Positions 1 to 5,686 of a stretch of DNA of 6,745 nt are shown here, piece by piece. The notes below the pieces were generated by a model that saw nothing but the letters and a program-made list of their open reading frames with translations, did no database searches and was not told the origin of the DNA. Positions within the stretch are counted from its first letter, which is position 1; each line of letters begins with the position of its first letter. The stretch is from an uncultured Clostridium sp. (GTDB taxonomy: Bacteria; Bacillota; Clostridia; TANB77; CAG-508), in NCBI GenBank assembly GCA_900556695.1, contig USQA01000068.1, positions 1 to 6,745 on the forward strand, written 5' to 3'. A program made the position numbers and the translations under genes.

Positions 1-10
1 AGTCCTCCTT
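1..10 (-). promoter_or_regulatory. Shine-Dalgarno of a divergent leftward gene off the window
   Basis: Read on the minus strand, the first ten bases are AAGGAGGACT, a near-perfect Shine-Dalgarno. The start codon it serves would lie just outside the left edge, so a leftward gene probably begins there. Its promoter should lie within roughly 11-110. On the minus strand a TATAAA (near 35-30) is visible, but its upstream hexamer is poor, so I do not call a specific leftward promoter. Confidence 0.55.
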
Positions 11-28
11 ATATTACTAAAATAAGTT

Positions 29-108
29 TATAATAAAAATCGCAAAAAGTCCATAACATATAGATAAATTATTGAATTTAGAAAAATAAAATAGTATAAT
101 AAAAATCG
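29..108. repeat. 14-bp direct repeat in the divergent control region
   Basis: The 14-mer TATAATAAAAATCG occurs at 29-42 and again at 95-108, 66 bp apart. The second copy contains the -10 box of the rightward promoter. The first has no good -35 at 17 bp upstream on the plus strand. It could be a regulator half-site, a remnant of local duplication, or chance in AT-rich DNA; the CG end makes pure chance a little less likely. Confidence 0.4.
72..100 (+). promoter_or_regulatory. SigA-type promoter for the small peptide / kinase-like pair
   Basis: TTGAAT (72-77) and a perfect TATAAT (95-100) are separated by exactly 17 bp. Transcription would start near 107, just ahead of the Shine-Dalgarno GGAAGGAG (about 108-115) that serves the start codon at 125. 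The short 5' leader leaves no room for a riboswitch. Confidence 0.7.
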
Positions 109-124
109 GAAGGAGAAGAGGAAA

Positions 125-247
125 ATGTTCAATTTAGTAAAAGATGATTTTGATGAAAATTCAGATGATATTTTAAATACAATAAATAAAATGTTAGAAA
201 AAAATGAAGAAGTAAAAAAAGAAAAAAATGAGAAAAAAGAGGATTAA
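125..247 (+). CDS. small charged hypothetical protein (40 aa)
   Basis: A 40-residue ORF starts at ATG 125 behind a good GGAAGGAG site about 10 bases upstream and ends at TAA 245-247. The first half is acidic (residues 7-15 are mostly Asp/Glu); the second half is Lys/Glu-rich and almost certainly helical or disordered. It has no signal peptide, membrane segment or Cys. Its stop codon overlaps the AAGGTGAT ribosome site of the kinase-like gene, with only nine bases between stop and next start, so the two are cotranscribed and probably translationally coupled. I do not recognise the family. It could be a real small protein partnering the kinase-like product or an upstream ORF that mainly sets its translation. 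The promoter, ribosome site and tight spacing favour real translation. Confidence 0.6.
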   Translation: MFNLVKDDFDENSDDILNTINKMLEKNEEVKKEKNEKKED

Positions 248-256
248 GGTGATAAT

Positions 257-841
257 ATGAATATAATTTATATTATGGGAAAAAGTTCATCTGGAAAAGA
301 TACAATTTTTAATATAATAAAAAATAAATTAGAAGTAAACACATATGTAATGTATACAACAAGACCAATAAGAGAAGGAGAAATACCAGGAGAAACATAT
401 AATTATATAACAGATGATGAAATGCAAAAATATATAAATGGAAAAGAAAAGGATAAATTAATAGAATATAGAACATATCAAACAATACATGGACCATGGA
501 CCTATGCAACTATTGCAGATAAACAATTTGATACAAAAAAAGATTTAATTATGCTAGGAACATTAGAATCATATAACAAAATGAAAGAGTATTTTAAAAA
601 AGAATTAATTCCGATATATATAGAAGTAGAAGATGGAATTAGACTAGAAAGAGCGATTCAAAGAGAAAAGAAACAAAAAGAGCCTAAATATACAGAATTA
701 TGTAGAAGGTTTATCGCTGATAGTAAAGATTTTTCAGAAGAAAACATAAAAAAAACAAAAATAGAAAAGAGATTTCAAAATATAGAGTTAGATAAATGTG
801 TGAATGAAATTATAGAATATTTAAATAGTCGAAAAAGATAA
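257..841 (+). CDS. guanylate-kinase-like P-loop protein
   Basis: 194 residues with the layout of guanylate kinase. The Walker A loop at residues 8-16 reads GKSSSGKDT rather than the usual GPSGSGKGT form. The GMP-binding segment TTRPIREGE (34-42) is followed by Tyr48, a glutamate matching the GMP-binding Glu (IEY, 69-71) and YAT (83-85) where Gmk has YGT. The Arg-rich lid and C-terminal helices lie around 125-160. Where canonical Gmk has an I-D-x-x-G strand after the GMP lid, this protein has LIMLGTLES (97-105), so the conserved Asp appears lost. In family knowledge, housekeeping gmk of Bacillota usually sits near rpoZ, which is not seen here, so this is probably a paralogue with altered or unknown substrate rather than the essential GMP kinase. 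Start ATG 257 sits behind AAGGTGAT. Cytosolic; cotranscribed with the 40-residue peptide upstream. Confidence 0.72.
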   Translation: MNIIYIMGKSSSGKDTIFNIIKNKLEVNTYVMYTTRPIREGEIPGETYNYITDDEMQKYINGKEKDKLIEYRTYQTIHGPWTYATIADKQFDTKKDLIMLGTLESYNKMKEYFKKELIPIYIEVEDGIRLERAIQREKKQKEPKYTELCRRFIADSKDFSEENIKKTKIEKRFQNIELDKCVNEIIEYLNSRKR

Positions 842-851
842 TAAACATAGT

Positions 852-875
852 AGGCAGATATAAATCTGCCTTAAT
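852..875 (+). terminator. short hairpin, probable weak terminator
   Basis: AGGCAGAT (852-859) and ATCTGCCT (864-871) form a perfect 8-bp stem with a four-base loop, eleven bases after the kinase-like stop codon. The following tract (TAATTATATT) is T-rich but not a clean U-run, so termination may be partial. I see no convincing separate promoter before the dehydrogenase, which may depend on readthrough. Confidence 0.5.
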
Positions 876-923
876 TATATTATTCAGAAAATTGTTAAAA
901 ATATATAATAAGAGGTGAATATT

Positions 924-1685
924 ATGAAGGCATTAATTACAGGAGCATCATCAGGAATCGGAAGAGATATTGCAAAAATATTAAGTAAGAAAGGTTATGA
1001 TTTAGCGCTTGTTTCAAGAGATGAAGAAAAGCTACAAAATGTGAAAAGAGAATTAGAAAAAAACAATGTGAAAATAGAGATATATGCAATGGATTTATCA
1101 ATAGAAGAAAATTGTAAGAATCTTCACAAAAAAGTAAAAAATATTGATATTCTCATTAATAATGCTGGTTTTGGAGATTATGGAAATTTTGCCAAGACCG
1201 ATTTAAATAAAGAGATAAATATGATAAAAACAAATATTATAGCATATCATATTTTGACAAAATTATATTTAATAGATATGAAGAAAAAAGAAAAAGGAAA
1301 AATCTTAAATGTGGCATCAATAGCTGGTTTTATGCCTGGACCGTTAATGTCCACGTATTATGCTACAAAAGCATATGTTGTTAGATTATCTGAAGGAATT
1401 AGGGAAGAGTTAAAAAAAGAAAAATCTAATGTTAAAATTAGCATATTATGTCCTGGACCAGTAAATACAAACTTTAATAAGGTAGCAAATGTTAAATTTC
1501 ATATGAGAGAAGCAAATAGTGAAAAAGTAGCACAATACGCTATAAAAAAATTAGAACAAGGAAAATTTTATATTGTACCAGGAATAGATGTTAAATTAGC
1601 AAGATTTGGAGCTAAAATTTCTTCATCTAATTTTACAAGCAAAATTACGTATATGATACAAAAAAGAAAACTAGAAAGAAACTAA
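924..1685 (+). CDS. short-chain dehydrogenase/reductase (classical SDR)
   Basis: 253 residues, the normal length of a classical SDR. The Rossmann motif TGASSGIG is at residues 6-13, Arg32 after the second strand suggests NADP(H) preference, and NNAG is at 79-82. The catalytic set is complete: Asn104, Ser132, Tyr145 and Lys149 (YYATK), followed by the PGPVNT segment typical of the family. It most resembles the broad COG0300/DltE-like group of uncharacterised NADPH-dependent oxidoreductases; the substrate cannot be read from sequence. Start ATG 924 is chosen because AGAGGTG (911-917) sits six bases upstream; an in-frame GTG at 915 lies inside that ribosome site. No signal peptide, so cytosolic. 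It stands alone, with a hairpin before it and an independent promoter after it. Confidence 0.88.
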   Translation: MKALITGASSGIGRDIAKILSKKGYDLALVSRDEEKLQNVKRELEKNNVKIEIYAMDLSIEENCKNLHKKVKNIDILINNAGFGDYGNFAKTDLNKEINMIKTNIIAYHILTKLYLIDMKKKEKGKILNVASIAGFMPGPLMSTYYATKAYVVRLSEGIREELKKEKSNVKISILCPGPVNTNFNKVANVKFHMREANSEKVAQYAIKKLEQGKFYIVPGIDVKLARFGAKISSSNFTSKITYMIQKRKLERN

Positions 1686-1746
1686 AATAATTTTTAGATT
1701 GAAATATAGAGTGTAAAACACAATATAAAGATGTGAAATAAAAAAA

Positions 1747-1775
1747 TTGACAAAGTCTAAATTGCATGTTAAAAT
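1747..1775 (+). promoter_or_regulatory. strong promoter for the GNAT leader
   Basis: A perfect -35 TTGACA (1747-1752), 17-bp spacer, and TAAAAT (1770-1775) preceded by TGT, giving an extended -10 (TGnTAAAAT). It is among the best promoters in the window. Transcription should start near 1782, leaving a leader of about 145 nt before the GNAT start codon. The 60 bases upstream of it hold nothing I recognise. Confidence 0.8.
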
Positions 1776-1847
1776 AAAAACTATATTAGGAGTATATCTA
1801 GGTATTTACCGAGCGATATAAAAACAACAATAGTTGTTTACACAGAA

Positions 1848-1866
1848 AAGTAAGTTAGCCTTGCTT
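1848..1866 (+). promoter_or_regulatory. candidate antiterminator hairpin
   Basis: AAGTAAG (1848-1854) can pair with CTTGCTT (1860-1866) across a five-base loop: six Watson-Crick pairs and one wobble. The right arm is the same segment that starts the left arm of the downstream terminator, so the two structures exclude each other. That is the expected layout of a transcription attenuator. Confidence 0.5.
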
Positions 1867-1905
1867 GAGGAGTCTTAATAAAAGATTTCTTAAGTGAGGT
1901 TTTTT
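1859..1905 (+). terminator. intrinsic terminator inside the GNAT leader (attenuator)
   Basis: CCTTGCTTGAGGAGTCT (1859-1875) pairs over all 17 positions with 1883-1899; the loop is TAATAAA, and a run of six T (1900-1905) follows. Five of the 17 pairs are G-U wobbles, which lowers stability and makes the switch easier to tip. It lies between the promoter and the ribosome site of the GNAT gene, 22 bases before the start codon, so it must act on GNAT expression rather than end the dehydrogenase transcript. Confidence 0.82.
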
Positions 1906-1927
1906 GATTTTTAATGGAGGGGATAAT

Positions 1928-2488
1928 ATGAAGTATTTTAAAAAGATCATAGGGGATAGAATATATTTATCACCTAGAAATAGTGAAGATGTAGAGCAAT
2001 TCACTCAATGGTTAAATGACTTTGAGACGACAGATTATTTAGGAAGAAGCGGAACGCTTATAACAATTGAAGGAGAAAAGAAATATCTAGAAGAAAACAA
2101 TAGTCCAGAATCAACATTTGTTATAGTTACACTAGATAATAATAAAATGATAGGAACAGTTTCATTAGAAAAAATTAATTGGCATAATAGAACTGCTACT
2201 TTAGGAATATTTATAGGTGATAAAGATTTTAGAAATAAAGGTTATGGAACAGAAGCAATTAAATTGATATTAGAATATGGATTTAAATACTTAAATTTAT
2301 ATAATATTAAATTAGATTTAATGGAATTTAACGCAAGAGCTTTGAAATGCTATGAAAAATGTGGCTTTAAAGAATATGGTAGGAGAAGGAAATGTGAATA
2401 TCTAAATGGAAAATATTATGATATTATAAGCATGGATATATTATCAGATGAGTTTAATGGAGATTTTATAAGAAATAAAAATATATGA
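1928..2488 (+). CDS. GNAT family N-acetyltransferase (RimJ/RimL-like)
   Basis: 186 residues, full length for a single-domain GNAT enzyme. Strand beta4 (TATLGIFIG, 89-97) leads into the acetyl-CoA loop R102-N-K-G105-Y-G107-T, the Q/RxxGxG/A signature. Tyr142 in ALKCYEKCGF is the usual general-acid tyrosine. The N-terminal DRIYLSPRNSEDVEQFTQWL pattern is typical of the RimJ/RimL/SpeG-like group, whose substrates include ribosomal protein N-termini, polyamines and aminoglycosides; the substrate here is not evident. ATG 1928 is chosen because GGAGGGG ends five bases before it; a TTG at 1904 would lie inside the terminator U-run. Expression is under the attenuator leader described above. The stop TGA is 14 bases before the metallopeptidase start, indicating one operon. 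Control by a leader attenuator is reminiscent of inducible resistance genes, but that is inference only. Confidence 0.85.
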   Translation: MKYFKKIIGDRIYLSPRNSEDVEQFTQWLNDFETTDYLGRSGTLITIEGEKKYLEENNSPESTFVIVTLDNNKMIGTVSLEKINWHNRTATLGIFIGDKDFRNKGYGTEAIKLILEYGFKYLNLYNIKLDLMEFNARALKCYEKCGFKEYGRRRKCEYLNGKYYDIISMDILSDEFNGDFIRNKNI

Positions 2489-2502
2489 CAAAGGAGCAAA
2501 AT

Positions 2503-3030
2503 ATGAATTTTGTAGAGTATAATGACAAAAAAATATTATATGAAATAGTAAGAGCAAAAATAAAAAACATGTATATTTACATAAAAGAAGGAAAAGTAAT
2601 AGTTAAAGTTCCTTTAAGACTTAAAGAAAAATATATAGTAGATTTTGTGAATAAAAAAGCTAAATGGATATATAACAAAGTAAATGAAAGCCAAAAACAA
2701 GAGAAAATAAATAAAACAATTAGTAAAGAAGAAGTAAAAAAACTAGAAAATATAATAAAAGATAGTGTGAAGGAATATGCAGATAAACTAAATTTATATC
2801 CAAATAAAGTTAGAATAAGAGATATTAAATATGCATGGGGAAGTTGTTCAACAAACAAAAATATCACTATTAATAAACAATTGGCTATTAAAGAAGAAGA
2901 CGTTATAAAGTATGTTGTTTTACATGAGATGTGTCATTTAAAGTACATGAATCATTCAAAAGATTTTTGGGATTTAGTAGAAAGTATAATGCCAGAATAT
3001 AAAACATATAAAAAGAGCTTAAAACAATAA
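2503..3030 (+). CDS. YgjP-like zinc metallopeptidase (DUF45 / M48-related)
   Basis: 175 residues. The zinc signature HEMCH is at 141-145 with a third ligand His151 in MNHSKDFW, and the family-typical WGSCS is at 112-116. This pattern defines the YgjP/DUF45 group (COG1451), small soluble metalloprotease-like proteins whose physiological substrate is poorly known. The N-terminal 60 residues form the usual beta/helix module with KVIVKVPLRL and the W55 segment. The start ATG 2503 is preferred because AAGGAG (2491-2496) lies six bases upstream. An in-frame ATG at 2485 overlaps the GNAT stop (ATGA) and would add six residues by coupling. No signal peptide or membrane segment, so cytosolic. Fourteen bases after the GNAT gene, it should share the attenuated transcript. 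No clear terminator follows; the next 120 bases are plain AT-rich DNA. Confidence 0.85.
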   Translation: MNFVEYNDKKILYEIVRAKIKNMYIYIKEGKVIVKVPLRLKEKYIVDFVNKKAKWIYNKVNESQKQEKINKTISKEEVKKLENIIKDSVKEYADKLNLYPNKVRIRDIKYAWGSCSTNKNITINKQLAIKEEDVIKYVVLHEMCHLKYMNHSKDFWDLVESIMPEYKTYKKSLKQ

Positions 3031-3154
3031 ATTAAAATAAATATATTGAGTGAAAAGAATATCGAAAAAAATTGATTATTAAGTTATTTTTAAACTATGT
3101 ATCAAATTATGTAAAAAAATAAAATTTTATGATATAAAATGCGATGAAAAATGC

Positions 3155-3183
3155 TTGAATTCCTTGAATAACAGTAGTATTAT
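3155..3183 (+). promoter_or_regulatory. promoter for the DUF6514-like gene
   Basis: TTGAAT (3155-3160), 17-bp spacer, TATTAT (3178-3183). Transcription would begin near 3190, shortly before the AGGAGG ribosome site (3203-3208). A second TTGAAT at 3164 has no -10 at correct distance. Confidence 0.6.
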
Positions 3184-3218
3184 AAAAAAGCTTGAACAAA
3201 AGAGGAGGAATAAAAAAA

Positions 3219-3545
3219 GTGGTAACTTTATATGGAAGTACTTTTGTAAATGAGAAAGAACTAAAAGAATCAAAAATAGATCATAAAATTAAATTAGAAT
3301 ATTATAAAGTAAAAAATGAAGCAAGAACATTAAAAAATAATAAAATATCAAAATTTGGTATAAATGTAGTAAAAACAGAATATACAAAAGATGAAATAAA
3401 GGTAGAAGAAAAAGAAATAAAATATTTATCAAGTGATGAAGAAAGAGTAAATAATATTTTAGAAATTCTTAAAAATAATAAAGTGACTCCAATAGGAGTA
3501 AAAGACGTAATAACAGATCTATCAAGAAAAATTATATTCTCATAA
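3219..3545 (+). CDS. small uncharacterised protein, resembles DUF6514
   Basis: 108 residues from GTG 3219, chosen because AGGAGG (3203-3208) lies ten bases upstream; the in-frame TTG at 3192 precedes that site and the promoter would start too close to it. The order of features, an N-terminal LEYYKV strand, a central FGINVVKTEY, a KEIKYLSSDEERV stretch and a C-terminal LKNNKVTPIGVKDVI, matches my memory of the clostridial family DUF6514, whose function is unknown; this match is from recall, not a search. It is charged and soluble, with no Cys, signal or membrane segment, and probably a small alpha/beta fold. It has its own promoter and is closed by a strong hairpin, so it is a single-gene unit ahead of topA. 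Confidence 0.7.
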   Translation: MVTLYGSTFVNEKELKESKIDHKIKLEYYKVKNEARTLKNNKISKFGINVVKTEYTKDEIKVEEKEIKYLSSDEERVNNILEILKNNKVTPIGVKDVITDLSRKIIFS

Positions 3546-3560
3546 AAATAATATGTTGTT

Positions 3561-3600
3561 TAAATTTCCACAATTCTATTGCAAATTGTGGAAATTTATT
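3561..3600 (+). terminator. strong terminator hairpin between the DUF6514-like gene and topA
   Basis: A perfect 15-bp stem: TAAATTTCCACAATT (3561-3575) with 3584-3598, loop CTATTGCA (3576-3583). The AAATTT flanks give a T-rich 3' arm (ATTTATT). It lies 15 bases after the DUF6514-like stop. The loop contains most of a TTGCAA that may serve as a -35 for topA. Confidence 0.75.
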
Positions 3601-3620
3601 CTAAAATACTATAGTATAAT
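3579..3620 (+). promoter_or_regulatory. topA promoter region (two candidate -10 boxes)
   Basis: TTGCAA (3579-3584), partly in the terminator loop, is 17 bp upstream of TAAAAT (3602-3607). A perfect TATAAT (3615-3620) is also present but has only AAATTT at its -35 position. Either would give a 5' leader of about 30-45 nt before the AAGGAGG site (3646-3652). The 10-mer ATAGTATAAT here is identical to that of the promoter at 91-100. Confidence 0.5.
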
Positions 3621-3657
3621 GAATATGATTAGTAAATATATCATTAAGGAGGATTAC

Positions 3658-5646
3658 ATGGCCGATAAGTTAATTATAGTAGAATCACCTGCAAAGGCGA
3701 ATACAATAAAAAAGTTTTTAGGTGGAAGTACTAAAGTAGTAGCATCTATGGGACATATTAGAGATTTACCGAAATCTAAATTAGGAGTTAATATTGAAAA
3801 TGACTTTGAACCTGAATATATAAATATTAGGGGGAAAGGCGATTTAATAAAATCATTAAAAAATGAAGCCAAAAAGGCAAAAAAAATATATATTGCAACT
3901 GACCCTGACCGTGAAGGAGAAGCAATAGCTTGGCATCTTGCTTATATACTAAACCAAGAAAAAGAAAAAATAACAAGGGTAACATTTAACGAAATCACAA
4001 AAAGTGCAGTAAAAAAAGCAATAAAAGAGCCAAGAAATATAGATCTAAATTTAGTTGATGCACAACAAGCAAGAAGAGTTTTAGACAGAATTGTTGGGTA
4101 TAAAATAAGTCCAATTTTATGGAAAAAAGTAAGAAGAGGTTTATCAGCTGGAAGAGTTCAGTCTGTAGCAGTTAAACTAATTGTAGACAGAGAAGAAGAA
4201 ATAGAAAAATTTATTCCAGAAGAATATTGGAATATATATGCAAATTTACAAGATAAAGAAACAAAAAAAGAATTCCAAGCTAAATTTTATGGAGAAAATG
4301 GAAAGAAACAAGAAATTCATTCAGAAGATGAAGTACAAAAAATCTTAAAGACAATAGAAAAAGCTAAATATATTGTAGATGATATAAAGAAAAGCGAGAA
4401 AAAGAGAAATCCAGCACCACCATTTACAACAAGTACAATGCAACAAGAAGCATCTAGAAAACTAGGATTTACTTTAAAGAAAACAATGACAATAGCACAA
4501 GGATTATATGAAGGTGTTAAAATACCTGAAAAAGGAACAGTTGGTTTAATTACTTACATGAGAACAGATTCTACAAGAATATCTGAAGAAGCAAGAGCAA
4601 TAGCAAAAGAACAAATTACTAAAAATTATGGTGATGAATATTACGAAAATAGATATTATAAAGCAAAAAAAGACTCCCAAGATGCACATGAGGCAATAAG
4701 ACCAACATATATTGATATAAATCCAGAAGAAATAAAAGATGCATTATCAAAAGATCAATATAAATTATATAAACTTATATATAATAGATTTATGGCTAGC
4801 CAAATGTCAGCAGCAATTTATGATACTATGTCAGTAACAATAAATGCAAATGGATATACTTTTAAAGCAAATGGTCAAACTCTTAAATTTAAAGGATTTA
4901 TGACGTTATATGTAGAAGGAACAGATTCTAAAGAAGAAGAAAAAGAAGGAATGCTTCCAGATATCAAAGAAAAAGAAGAGTTAAAATTAGTTAAAATTGA
5001 TCCAAAACAAAGTTTTACAGAGCCACCACCTAGATATACAGAAGCAAGTTTGGTAAAAACATTAGAAGAAAAAGGAATTGGTAGACCTAGTACATATTCA
5101 CCTACAATAACTACTATATTAGATAGAAGATATATAGAAAAAGAACAAAAACAATTAGCGCCAACAGAATTAGGAAAAATAGTAAATAAAATATTAATAG
5201 AAAATTTTACAGATGTAATAAATGTAGAATTCACAGCAGAAATAGAAAGCGAATTTGATGAAATTGCAGAAGGAAAAGAACCATGGAAAAATATGATAAG
5301 AGAATTCTATGGACCTTTTGAAAAAGAATTAGAAAAGGTAGAAAAAGAGTTAGAAAAGGTAGAGTTGGTTGAAGAAGTTTCTGATGTACCATGTGAAAAA
5401 TGTGGAAGAATGATGGTATATAAATATGGTAGATATGGAAAATTTTTAGCATGTCCAGGATATCCTGAATGTAAAAATGCAAAACCTATTATAGAAACAA
5501 TAGAAGAACCATGTCCAAAGTGTGGAGGAACAATACAAGTTAGAAAAACAAAGAAAAGAAGAAAATATTATATTTGTGAAAATAATCCGGCTTCATGTGA
5601 TTATATATCTTGGAACAAACCTAAAAAAGAAGAAAAAGAACAATAG
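3658..5646 (+). CDS. topA: DNA topoisomerase I (type IA)
   Basis: 662 residues, the expected size for a Bacillota TopA. It relaxes negatively supercoiled DNA by cutting one strand through a 5'-phosphotyrosine link and so limits R-loops behind RNA polymerase. The Toprim domain has Glu9 (IIVESPAKA) and the acidic triad D82-x-D84-x-E86 (DPDREGE) for magnesium. The catalytic Tyr300 and Arg302 lie in GLITYMRTDSTR, followed by DAHEAIRPT. GIGRPSTYSP marks the later core domain. The C-terminus carries two four-cysteine zinc modules: C579, C582, C599, C605 and C619, C622, C640, C647. The E. coli enzyme is longer, but this zinc-ribbon tail is normal for the phylum. ATG 3658 follows AAGGAGG by five bases; the frame stays open upstream to 3553 only across the hairpin and promoter. 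No fusion or missing catalytic residue is seen. The gene is flanked by terminators on both sides, so monocistronic. Confidence 0.97.
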   Translation: MADKLIIVESPAKANTIKKFLGGSTKVVASMGHIRDLPKSKLGVNIENDFEPEYINIRGKGDLIKSLKNEAKKAKKIYIATDPDREGEAIAWHLAYILNQEKEKITRVTFNEITKSAVKKAIKEPRNIDLNLVDAQQARRVLDRIVGYKISPILWKKVRRGLSAGRVQSVAVKLIVDREEEIEKFIPEEYWNIYANLQDKETKKEFQAKFYGENGKKQEIHSEDEVQKILKTIEKAKYIVDDIKKSEKKRNPAPPFTTSTMQQEASRKLGFTLKKTMTIAQGLYEGVKIPEKGTVGLITYMRTDSTRISEEARAIAKEQITKNYGDEYYENRYYKAKKDSQDAHEAIRPTYIDINPEEIKDALSKDQYKLYKLIYNRFMASQMSAAIYDTMSVTINANGYTFKANGQTLKFKGFMTLYVEGTDSKEEEKEGMLPDIKEKEELKLVKIDPKQSFTEPPPRYTEASLVKTLEEKGIGRPSTYSPTITTILDRRYIEKEQKQLAPTELGKIVNKILIENFTDVINVEFTAEIESEFDEIAEGKEPWKNMIREFYGPFEKELEKVEKELEKVELVEEVSDVPCEKCGRMMVYKYGRYGKFLACPGYPECKNAKPIIETIEEPCPKCGGTIQVRKTKKRRKYYICENNPASCDYISWNKPKKEEKEQ

Positions 5647-5647
5647 A

Positions 5648-5686
5648 AAAAATACGTTATATTACTTGACAATATAACGTATTTTT
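5648..5686 (+). terminator. topA terminator
   Basis: A perfect 16-bp stem (5648-5663 with 5671-5686) of AAAAATACGTTATATT type, loop ACTTGAC, starting right after the stop codon and ending in TTTTT. It is nearly symmetric (A-run and T-run). The loop plus the next base contains TTGACA, the -35 box of the tRNA promoter. Confidence 0.88.

Larger units (their letters stand above)
1782..1927 (+). promoter_or_regulatory. structured leader RNA with attenuator, class not recognised
   Basis: The leader of the GNAT gene folds into an ordered set of hairpins. The first has outer stem TATATC (1793-1798) with GATATA (1815-1820), an asymmetric internal loop (TA opposite GAGC) and inner stem GGT/ACC (1801-1803/1808-1810). 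The second is a 7-bp stem AAACAAC/GTTGTTT (1822-1828/1833-1839) with an AATA loop. A small antiterminator candidate and a long terminator follow, and the ribosome site GGAGGGG (1916-1922) lies after the terminator. An AGGAG at 1788-1792 has no start codon at usable distance, so I see no ATG-led leader peptide. It does not match the T-box, guanidine, PreQ1 or SAM consensus features I know. It may be a ligand- or antibiotic-responsive attenuator; the signal is unknown. Confidence 0.6.

Noticed and set aside
309..509. Minus-strand open frame inside the kinase-like gene
   Set aside because: Low-complexity Leu/Phe/Tyr product caused by AT-rich antisense codons; lies wholly within a well-supported gene.
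1834..1878. TTG-led 14-codon ORF ending in the attenuator loop, as a possible stalling leader peptide
   Set aside because: Its position would suit ribosome-controlled attenuation, but there is no ribosome site before the TTG, so I cannot support translation.
1914..1931. Five-codon ATG mini-ORF overlapping the GNAT ribosome site and start (ATGA)
   Set aside because: The ATG is part of the Shine-Dalgarno context and has no ribosome site of its own; most likely chance.
2577..2867. Minus-strand open frame inside the YgjP-like gene
   Set aside because: Hydrophobic, Ser/Phe-rich shadow of a Lys/Glu-rich coding strand; the plus-strand gene has a zinc motif and ribosome site.
3553..3657. Upstream extension of topA by 35 codons to ATG 3553
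   Set aside because: The extension crosses a perfect terminator hairpin and promoter, and the ATG at 3658 has AAGGAGG at ideal distance and the conserved TopA N-terminus.
3654..5482. Three minus-strand open frames inside topA (3654-3872, 4875-5234, 5231-5482)
   Set aside because: All are contained in the unambiguous topA reading frame and look like antisense shadows without ribosome sites.
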